DNA of 16,688 bases from Pigoraptor vietnamica (taxonomy: Eukaryota > Opisthokonta > Filasterea), in assembly GCA_943704525.1 (NCBI GenBank), contig CALSCQ010002334.1, positions 1 to 16,688 on the forward strand. The letters run 5' to 3'. The position numbers were made by a program, and so were the translations under genes. Shown one piece after another: positions 9,520-16,688 of the stretch. Positions within the stretch are counted from its first letter, which is position 1. Each line of letters starts with the position of its first letter. The notes below the pieces were generated by a model. That model did no database searches, was not told the origin of the DNA, and saw only the letters and a list, made by a program, of their open reading frames with translations.

Positions 9520-10813
9520 ATGTGTTTGTCTGTTTGCAGATCTTGATCAGTTTGCGGATGTGGACGCGAGCGTGGGCGATGTGCCGGAAGGTGCGTTAAG
9601 CAAATTGTGCCTGTCTTAGTGATCCCCAGTGGCCGCAGAATCAATGTGATTGGAACGGCACCGCACTTCATGTCTCGTGATGCCTTTTGTTGCTTCCGCC
9701 GTGCAGCGGAGCCCACTGGTCCCGAAATTCAGGCGGTGTGCGCACGCGTTCTTCAGTGCGTGCGCGATCGAGAGACACCTCTCACACTGTGAGTAGCGAC
9801 AAATGCACAGTCATCGCGCGAGGTACTCTCCACCACTCCTTAACTCTTATCGCCCCTGTCACAACAGACTGGATGTGTGTACGGCGCTGTACGTGGACGA
9901 AATTTCTCCGCGGGCGGTGCTGGCGGCCGTTGAATCTCTGTCTTCGGGCGAACTCCCGTCCCTGCTGTGCCGCACCGTGCGCGAGGCCTCTACAGTCCGA
10001 TTGGGTGGTGTTGCTCCTGGGTCCAACACGCGAGCCACGACTCCCCTTGACGGGGCGAGGGAGTGGATAGATTACGTGGTGCCTCTGATGGCTGTGGGCA
10101 GCGCCGCTCGTGGCGAAGTGCGCGGAATTGGCGGTCGCGAGGCAGGCGCGATCGCACGGGCCTCTTCCATCGTCATAGCGCCCAACGGGACGACAAAGGG
10201 AGATCGCAGCGCGGGCCCAATGGAACCGTTCGAGACGCAGCTGCGCGCGTGGGTCGACAGCCAGCGCGGTCCGCCCGGGGAGGAGGCGTCCGGACAGCCT
10301 GCCGACCCGGTCCCAACACGCGAGCACCCTCTCGCCTTTCTCCTCCACCAGTGGCTGCACGGCGAATCCACAGCTGCGCCAAATGTTGGCGAAGAGGAAG
10401 CTGTCGTCGTCGGCTCGGAGCGCGGTAAAAAGGAGGGGGTCCCAAAGGCGCGCGAAAAGCGACCTGCGCCGATTCCCTCGCCGGCCGTGGTGCGCGCGTC
10501 GTCAGCTGTCGCCGATTCTCAGCGCGTTACTCCGCCGAAAGTGACCTTCATCTTCGGTTCCGAGGGCGACAGTGAACCCCCGAACCCCATGGACGTTGAT
10601 TCCTGGACGACGCAGCAAGTGCAAGACGCGTCCATTCGCTCGCCGATGGTGACTGTGCGTGGTGTGCCAGCACCACTTCAAGTCCACGTGCCACCGTCAC
10701 TTACGCCCCGTGGCGAAGTGCCGCGGTTGCCGGGGTCTCTTGAGGCGAAGCGACCGCTGCCTGCGAAGGACAAGGGGAAGGCGGCGAAGAAGCCGCGCGT
10801 GAGCGGTTTCTGA
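6437..10813 (+). CDS. TAF1C: TAF1C/Rrn6-like RNA polymerase I initiation factor
   Basis: Eleven exons: 6437-6683, 6783-6925, 7032-7256, 7314-7491, 7666-7897, 8084-8222, 8328-8562, 8684-9274, 9540-9590, 9707-9788 and 9868-10813. All join in phase and give 1022 residues. The start is the first ATG after an in-frame TGA at 6392. The middle has WD-like strands typical of the SL1/core-factor subunit. Examples are [20 protein letters not shown] (about 363-382) and a His-Pro motif followed by [20 protein letters not shown] (about 432-451), a segment conserved in TAF1C and Rrn6. From about 700 a less conserved region leads to an acidic, Pro/Ser-rich tail. It ends in a Lys-rich stretch and VSGF, suiting a nuclear/nucleolar protein. 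In relatives it links TBP to Pol I at rDNA promoters. Length is a little above human TAF1C (about 870). Family identity is recognised by motif only. Two introns are unusual: a GC-AG intron and a 57-nt in-frame one. Confidence 0.7.
7257..7313 (+). other. Putative 57-nt in-frame intron or retained Val/Cys-rich insert
   Basis: The stretch is a GT-rich run like other introns here, begins with GTGTAT and ends with AAG. It has no stop codon and is 19 codons long. Removing it joins EESAR to [14 protein letters not shown], a plausible beta-propeller strand. Retaining it adds 19 mostly Val/Cys/Gly residues. It would be the shortest intron in the window. Confidence 0.55.
7492..7665 (+). other. GC-AG intron of the TAF1C-like gene
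   Basis: The upstream exon ends CAAG and the intron opens with GCATGT, not GT. The acceptor CAG ends at 7665. Phase 1 on both sides gives [12 protein letters not shown]. Nearby GT dinucleotides at 7476, 7478 and 7496 give the wrong phase for this acceptor. AG|GC is the known minor variant of the U2-type donor. Confidence 0.65.
9345..9531 (+). repeat. Long GT-rich simple repeat within an intron
   Basis: Almost 190 bases of GT with interspersed GCGT fill most of the intron at 9275-9539 of the TAF1C-like gene. The run is uninterrupted apart from C replacing T at intervals. The alternating purine-pyrimidine pattern can adopt Z-DNA. Confidence 0.95.
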
Positions 10814-11323
10814 GTGTTTCTGTTCGGCCGCAAATAGATCCTGGCGATCACGTGATTGTTACAAATTCGTTACAACTTGTGGCGACAGCGCCCCGGATGT
10901 CCAAGCCCACGAATCACGTGAATACCTAGGCGAGGCCTAAAATTGTACCAAAAAATCAGTCAATTTCAAATTAATTGGCTCGGCTGGCGACCACTTGAGT
11001 TCGGACTCTACCCGCGCAAAGGCCACAACCATACACGACGGCACACGCGCCCTCTCAGTACCGAGTCTCAAGGCTCACTTCTTCGCAATCTGCAAGCGAT
11101 TTGACGGCCTTTGTGTTGCGGTCGCAGAGAGTGTAGCAGACCAGTGTGCTTGGGGTTGCAGCGTGTGACGGCATCAGCGTCGCGGGCTGACAGATTGCCA
11201 TTCTCGTTCACATCGCCTCCACAATTGTCACTGCTGTGCGTCTTGCCTCGCATGCGAAGCCCAAGCGGGGCTGCGTCCGCCGCCGCGGCGGTGGATTGAG
11301 GCGACCGAGTGTGGGACGACGAA
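10814..11323. promoter_or_regulatory. Intergenic region and probable golgin promoter
   Basis: This lies between the tail of the TAF1C-like gene and the golgin start. ATCACGTGAT occurs at 10847-10856 and a one-base variant, ATCACGTGAA, at 10913-10922. GTTACAA is repeated at 10858 and 10870. An A/T-rich patch at about 10937-10979 stands out from the GC-rich surroundings. The part after 11100 is GC-rich and may be 5' untranslated sequence. No coding frame with family signatures was seen and no AATAAA for the upstream gene. Confidence 0.5.
10847..10856. promoter_or_regulatory. ATCACGTGAT palindrome, second copy
   Basis: Identical 10-mer to 6374-6383, here 34 bases after the TAF1C-like stop codon and about 470 bases before the golgin ATG. 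A near copy follows at 10913-10922. Two such sites in 76 bases suggest a regulatory cluster for the golgin gene. Confidence 0.5.
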
Positions 11324-14300
11324 ATGCCGGTCGACATGGAGATGGACGACAAGAGTAGCAAGGTGGCCGCGGCGCGCAAGCGGGTGAGTGGGCTAAGGGC
11401 TAATCACATCTCTCCTCTGGCTATCGCTCCATTATTGTGGACTCCAGCTCACGTTTTGCAAACTATTCGTTGAACAGCTGGAGAACTTTCGGAAAAAGAA
11501 AGGCGGCTCCGACTTGAGCGATGGTCCGATTGCGCCGTCCAAAGCGGTGGCCGACGGCCCCGTCAGTGTCCCCTCGCAAAACGGCATCAAGCAGGGCCTC
11601 GCACCCTCACACACACCCGTCACATCGGTAGCACCCCGCATGAACGGTCCCTTGTCGCCGGTGGCAGAGGCATCGCCCCTTCCGCCACGTGCGGAGCTGG
11701 CGCGGCAACCGCAAGCACATGTTGCGAACAGTGCGACGCAGCGATCGCTGTGGACTTCCATGCCCGACATTGCCCGCTCGGAAGACATCGTCCCTCTCCC
11801 AGCGACGGCCGCTTCGCACGCTCCGTCGTTGCAACGGTCGCTGGACGCTGCGCACGCAAATGGGGGTCTCGTGCGCACTGGCTCTGCGCCGTCGCACTCT
11901 GCGGGATCTCCCTCTTACGCCGGGTCCTCTGTTGCACCGACTGGCTCGGCCGGGCTGGGGTTCGATCGGTCGCTATCGGCGGGCGATTTGATTGCCGGCA
12001 TTCGCGGTGGCGTGCCGGCGGGAGGTGTGCCGGTGGCAGCCGCTGCGGGATCAGGGCTCTCGTCGACCGATAGGCTGCGACAGGTGTGATCGCGCGTCTG
12101 AGTCTTCCGTGGCGTCTGCACGGATCTCCGTGTGTGCGTGCGTGCGACTGTACATGTGCGTGCGCGCGTGGTTTTTGCTGCAAACGCAGCCGTTCATGTG
12201 CTCTGCTTGTGCGTGCAGCTGACGCAACGGCTAAACAACCTTGCGGCGGACTCTCGCGCTGTTACTCCGGGCGGTCGCGTGTCGCCGTCACCTTCGCCGT
12301 CACCATCCGCGTCCGAGTCGGTGCTTGTGGGCAAGGTGTGTGAGAGAATGCCCGGCATGTTCATGGGGTTGGTTGGGGTGAGAGCAGTTGACAGTTGCGT
12401 GTATGCGCACGTGTGCGTGTGCGCGCGCCTTTGCCCTGTAATTCGCATTCCCTTCTGCCGATTCTGACGAGTTGTTCACGCGCCGTTCGTCCTCAGATCC
12501 AACAGCTGACGCTCGAGCGAGACCAGCTAAAGCGATCACTCGAAGAACTGCAGCGCGCGCACGCACAGCAGCCGTCGACGTCTCAGCCCCACCTCCAGCG
12601 ACAGATCGAGTCGCTCCAACACCAGTTGCAACAGTTGCAGGTCCGATCGGAGAGTGACCGGCGCGCGCTCGAGCAACAGCTGCACATTCACACGCAGACA
12701 ATCGACATTCTTGTGGAGGAGAAGAACGAGCTGTCCGCGCGCGAAAAGGCGGCAACGACGCGCGCTGCGGAGGCCGACCGCGCCGTCTCGCAGTTCAAGT
12801 CGGAGCTTGACGCCGAGCGCAAGCGCGTGCAGTCGCTGTCGTCGAGTGCGGCGAACGCCCACTCGGCCGACGCTGCGCACGCGCGTCTCTCTGCGGCGGA
12901 GGCGGAACTGACGAAATTGCGCGCGCGCATGGCTGAGATGACGGCGCAGTTGCAACACGCGGCAGAGGAGCGGGCCAAGCTCTCGTCGCGGGCCGACGAC
13001 GCCGCTCAGTCCGCGGACGAACTGCGGCGCAAGCTCGTGGCCGCGGTCGCTGAGGGTGACACTCTGCGCAAGAAGAATGCCGAACTTGTCGGAAAGTTGG
13101 ACGCTGCGGATGCTATCATGCGGCAGATGGGTCAGTGGGACCGTTCACAGGCACCGAACGGGGATGCGGCGCCGGGCGGTGCGGCTGGCGGCGACCACGA
13201 GCACGCGAGTCCCGTGGACGTCGCCGGCGAACTCCGTCGCGTGACGGCGGAGCGACAGGAGCTGCAGGGACATCTCGCGCAGGCGCAGCACACGACGGAG
13301 CAGCTCAAGGCGGAGAAGCGCGAGGTCACGGCCCACTGGAAGGCCGCGAACGAACGGCTGGCGGCCGCGTCAAAGCAGCTGTCGGAGGCGCAGCAGCGGC
13401 TTGCGTCGCTCGAGTCGCAGCTGGCGACGGCCGTGGACGAGCGCGACGAGGCGGCGCGGCGGCTGCAGGAATCCAAGACGGTCGCCGAGGGTTTGCAGAA
13501 GGAGCTCGACGAGCTGTCGATTACGCGGAGGGCGCTTGAGGACCAGGTGGCGGCGATGATGGCGGTGGCGGCGGCTGGGAAGGAGACGGCCGCGCGCGAG
13601 ACTGCCGTGTTGCGCGAGGAGATTGAGCAGCTGCGCACGCAGATATCTGGGCTGGAGGGCGCGCTGGCGGAGCAGGCGGACCGCGCCAGGCGGTTTGGGG
13701 AGCAGGCGTCTGACAAGGAGGGCATTCTGTCGCGGGCGCGCGCGGACGCCGACACGATAAGCCGCGCGACGACGCAGAACAAGGAGCTGAAGGAGAGGCT
13801 TGCGCTGCTTGAGGTGCGTTGCATCGAGTAACGTGCGTGCGTGCGCGTTACGTGACTGTGGCAGTGTGTGATGTGGTTTCGTGGAACGCGCGTGTTGAGA
13901 GACGCGCGCTTGGTGACGCTCACACTCCTTTCATCGTTCCGCAGGACAAGTTTATCGAGATGGCCAACGCCAACGCAGAGCTCACCGACCGCCTCAGCAC
14001 GGCCAACCACGCGCTCGCATCTGAGCGGCGCGTGCGCGAGGAGTCGGACGGTGCGCGCCGCGCGGCCGAAGCTCTCGTGGAGACATTGACGGCCCAGGTC
14101 GCTGATGCCCGTCGCGAGCTCGAGCTGTACCGGGCGGAGGCTCACGGGGATGAAGATGGCCACGCGGACGCACACGCTTCGCACCCGGGCGACCCGGCGG
14201 CTGCCGAGGTGGTCCGTCTGCGCGCGCAGGTGGACGATTTGTCGCGGCAGCTCGACGCACAACGGAGTCTCGCCGACTCTCTCCAGCACGAATTGTTAGA

Positions 14301-15143
14301 AGAACAAAAGGCCGCGCAATCGCCTGTGCCGCCTGCCCCGGCGGCTGTTCACGCTGCTGCTGTACCCGGCGCTCCGGAAGCAACAGGAGAAGCGGGGGCT
14401 GGCGACAGCGCGGCCCCCGCGTTCGAGTCCCTGCTCGCGGAGAACGAGCGCATGCGTGAAGCCATCGAGGCGCTTGGGCGGCGGCTGAACGCGCTTTTGG
14501 AGGAGAAGCAGCGGCTGGTGGACCGGATCGAGCGCGAGGAACACCTGAACGTGCAGCTTTCGGGCGAGGTCGAGACGATCGGGGAGTACATTTCCCTGTA
14601 CCACCAGGAGCGGCGTGCGCTACGCGAGCGTGCGGTGCAGAAGGACGCGCTCGTGGCGCAGCTGGCGTCGGCGAGGGACGAGATGCAAGAGAAGTGCGGC
14701 GAACTCAAGGCGCTTGTCTTGCGGTTGCTGGCCGAGCGCGACGGTACGCAGACGCAGGCGTTGGGGGAGGCGCGTCCAGAATCGCCGTCGCCGCCGCCCA
14801 CCGAGGGGGATGTGACGGGCAGTGGCGTGCGAAAAGCCCTCGAGGTGGGTGTGACTAGTGTGTGTTCCTTTTGTCGGTGTGTGTGTGTGTGCCATTGCGA
14901 TTGTCGGTCTGAGCAATCTCCTGATGCCTTTCGTATGCTCTGTGTGTGTGTGACAGTGCGTCAATGGTACACGACTATGATCTTATGAACCGACATTACT
15001 ATCTCTCGCAGGAGCTTGAGGGCCGCAAGTCGCCGCGCAGCAATGAGGCCGTCGTGGACATTCTCGACTCGATACAGTTTGGAACGCCTGCGCTCGAGTT
15101 CCGCCCGTGTTCGCGGTGCTCGAACCGCTTGTACAGAGTATAA
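11324..15143 (+). CDS. GOLGA2: GM130/GOLGA2-type cis-Golgi golgin
   Basis: Six exons: 11324-11383, 11478-12083, 12219-12335, 12497-13813, 13945-14844 and 15012-15143. They give 1043 residues and all introns are phase 0. The N-terminus has the basic motif AAARKRLENFRKKKG (about 15-29), split by intron 1. In GM130 such a basic N-terminus binds the vesicle tether p115. A Ser/Pro/Ala-rich disordered stretch runs to about 260. Long heptad-rich coiled coil covers about 262-690 and 701-985. Within it are two golgin-A signatures, LHIHTQTIDILVEEKNEL (about 324-341) and ETIGEYISLYHQERRAL (910-926). The last exon carries a tail with Cys 1033 and 1036 and a C-terminal Val, fitting the PDZ-ligand end that docks GM130 on GRASP65. 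There is no transmembrane segment, so membrane binding would be through GRASP. The tail differs from the human one. Golgin identity is strong; one-to-one orthology with vertebrate GM130 is inferred. Confidence 0.85.
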
Positions 15144-15471
15144 TGAAGAATATCTTTGAACGTTGAGTGTTGTTTACGTGCACGACGGAGAGAAAAGAGG
15201 AGGGAAAGCGACGGTGTAACATTGGGTATTGCGTGCACAAAAGAGAGAGAGGCGGATTTGAGGGAATGGCGTGTGTCGTATGTGTATTTCATTGCGGCGG
15301 GTGCTCCTCGTGCACGACGGGTTCCTGCCCTGAGAATGTATCGAGGATTGCGCCCACGCTCACGCGCAGTGTAAACGACAGGCACACGCGCAACGCACGC
15401 ACGCGCGGATTGTGGCGTGTTGCGCGCGGCTGTGCTGCTGCATGGATTGCTCCCGGTGAGGCACAACGGCC
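15144..15471. other. Convergent intergenic region between golgin and flippase genes
   Basis: These 328 bases lie between two stop codons on opposite strands. The golgin stop is followed at once by TGAAGAATATC and an A/T-rich patch. There is no AATAAA. Short open frames are present but none shows a recognisable protein. The transcripts of both genes probably end here. Confidence 0.6.
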
Positions 15472-16571
15472 TCAGCCCTCGGGCTTGTCGACATTCGAGT
15501 CGTACTTGCGGATGAGGTCGGCCTGTCCGCGCTCCTCCTGCGAGAACGCAAACCCGCCTGCGGACGACGCACACGCGCGATTGTCAATGCATTGAACAAG
15601 CGGGGAAAACAATCAAACGCAACAGGCAGCACGAGAGAAGAGAAGTCGCAGCAATGGCGGCCACATTACGGCAATGGAAAGAGAGAGGGTGGGCGGACAC
15701 GTACGCGTTGTGAGGCCGATCACGTGAGGGATGCGACGGATCGCCGCAGACGCCGCCGTGAACGCGTCCTTGAAGAGGGACACGTCCGCGTCCGCAAGTT
15801 CCATCTCCTGCACAATGTGCAGCGGGAGGGGAAAGAAGATGCGGCGGAACCTGCGCAGCGTGTGTGCGAGTGCGCGTGTGTGCGTGTATGTGTGTGTGTG
15901 CGTGTGTGCGTGCGTAGGGACAACGGAAGGCGAACGAGGGGGGAATGGGTCACTCTAGAAATGCGAGAACAAGCACCAGCCAGCGCGTAAGGGAGACGAG
16001 ATCGACGACAAACGCCGGCGCAGAGCACGTGACACCCACGCCTTCCACGTGTAGTCCCTGAAGAGGCAGATGGTCGGCACGATAAAGAGGAGGAACCAGA
16101 ACACCCCGGACGCGAGCATGTTCTTGTCGACGGCGTACATCTCGGCGCCAATCGAGCCCATCCCAGGCCACACCGCGCCGTACACGAGCATGAAGAACAG
16201 CCACAACAGCAGGCTGCCCCAGATCGCCACGTGCACGGGGCGCGTCCATCGACTGCGCCAACGGTAAGGGAAGAGGTAGAGGGTCAAACGACTGAAATGG
16301 ATGGCATGCAAACCACACTTACCCACACGTGCACGAGCGCGCTCTTCGCTCTACAGTTCACCACCGCGCGCACGGACACACGCAGACGGATGCCACGAAC
16401 AACCAAGACATCGCAGGGTGGCACCCACGTGGTGATCAGGCCGGCCTTGAGTGTGACCGTCACGATGACGCACGTAAACACAATAAGGCCCTGCAGCCAC
16501 ATGCCGCTGCCGTGGCCGTTGTTGTAGATGACATCGAGGTTGCACGCGCGCAGGGGAAGCCAGAAGAGCAG
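15472..16571 (-). CDS. P4-ATPase phospholipid flippase, C-terminal part (Drs2/ATP8A type)
   Basis: Four terminal exons on the minus strand: 16571-16429, 16252-16040, 15850-15705 and 15557-15472. They encode the last 195 residues. The gene continues past the right edge, because the window ends inside the preceding intron. Visible are three hydrophobic helices typical of the end of the membrane domain. These are a helix with FTCVIVTVTLKAGLITT, one with HVAIWGSLLLWLFFMLVYG and one with FWFLLFIVPTICLFRD. TWKAFRRIFFPLPLHIVQEM follows the last helix, as in P4-ATPases. The cytosolic tail ends with RGFAFSQEE and an IRKYDS segment. The GFAFS motif matches the G-Y/F-A-F-S autoinhibitory element known from Drs2 and ATP8A proteins. 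The enzyme flips aminophospholipids to the cytosolic leaflet of trans-Golgi, endosomal or plasma membranes. The catalytic DKTG motif is outside the window. Confidence 0.93.
15854..15915 (+). repeat. GT-rich repeat in flippase intron (CA on the coding strand)
   Basis: GT/GC alternation on the plus strand ends directly at the acceptor of the exon that begins at 15850. For the minus-strand gene it is therefore a CA-rich tract in the place of the polypyrimidine stretch. Confidence 0.85.
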
Positions 16572-16600
16572 CTGCGCAAGGGGTTGGAGGGGTGTGAGTA

Positions 16601-16601
16601 C

Positions 16602-16688
<87 letters not shown>
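16601..16688 (+). repeat. (CG)8(TG)36 dinucleotide tract running off the window
   Basis: Eight CG units (16601-16616) pass without interruption into at least 36 TG units (16617-16688) and reach the window end. It lies in the flippase intron, starting 30 bases before the exon. On the coding strand it reads (CA)n(CG)8. It is a strong Z-DNA candidate, a likely variable microsatellite and possibly the cause of an assembly break at this edge. Confidence 0.97.

Noticed and set aside
9213-9716. A minus-strand frame rich in His-Thr repeats
   Set aside because: It is the translation of the GT/CA simple repeat in an intron and not a protein.
10990-11040. T-arm-like GAGTTCGGACTC suggesting a tRNA
   Set aside because: No matching acceptor stem, D-arm or anticodon arm could be found around it.
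13132-14289. A 385-codon open frame on the minus strand
   Set aside because: It lies antisense to the golgin coiled coil, spans its intron, and is Ser/Ala/Arg-rich as expected from reading GC-rich coiled-coil DNA backwards. No family motif is seen.
1-16688. A dedicated gene cluster or mobile element linking the five genes
   Set aside because: No transposase, reverse transcriptase, integrase or terminal repeats were seen, and the gene functions are unrelated housekeeping roles.

Overview
The window is nuclear DNA from a GC-rich eukaryote with many short introns. I can model five protein-coding genes with about 30 introns. Nearly all introns are 79-265 nt, and most begin with a GTG donor (GTGCGT, GTGGGT or GTGAGT). 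Many are filled with GT/CA dinucleotide runs. A Zn2Cys6 zinc cluster joined to a PAS domain points to a fungus-like lineage or to a protist such as an amoebozoan, where Zn2Cys6 proteins also occur. The base composition, intron density and GT/CA-rich introns would suit an Acanthamoeba-like amoebozoan. That placement is inference only, and I cannot fix the species.

Layout from left to right. Positions 1-964 are an upstream region without a supported gene. Positions 965-3559 (+) encode a 579-residue Zn2Cys6/poly-Gln/PAS transcription factor in 6 exons. Positions 3560-4005 are a convergent intergenic region with a G-quadruplex-type tract and an A14 run. Positions 4006-6241 (-) encode a complete 322-residue Rpn13/ADRM1 proteasomal ubiquitin receptor in 8 exons. 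Positions 6242-6436 are a compact divergent promoter with a CACGTG palindrome and a CRE-like direct repeat. Positions 6437-10813 (+) encode a 1022-residue TAF1C/Rrn6-like RNA polymerase I initiation factor in 11 exons. Positions 10814-11323 are intergenic with a second copy of the same palindrome. Positions 11324-15143 (+) encode a 1043-residue GM130/GOLGA2-type golgin in 6 exons, all introns in phase 0. Positions 15144-15471 are convergent intergenic DNA. From 15472 to the right edge (-) lie the last four exons of a P4-ATPase lipid flippase of the Drs2/ATP8A kind, whose 5' part lies beyond the window.

The genes are housekeeping functions of different compartments: transcription control, proteasome, rDNA transcription, Golgi tethering and membrane lipid asymmetry. 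They do not form an operon or an obvious dedicated system. The golgin and the flippase both act at the Golgi/secretory pathway, but their adjacency may be chance. I see no transposon, CRISPR array, tRNA or rRNA. All exon models were built by hand from reading frame, splice consensus, matching intron phase and family motifs. No computation or database search was run.
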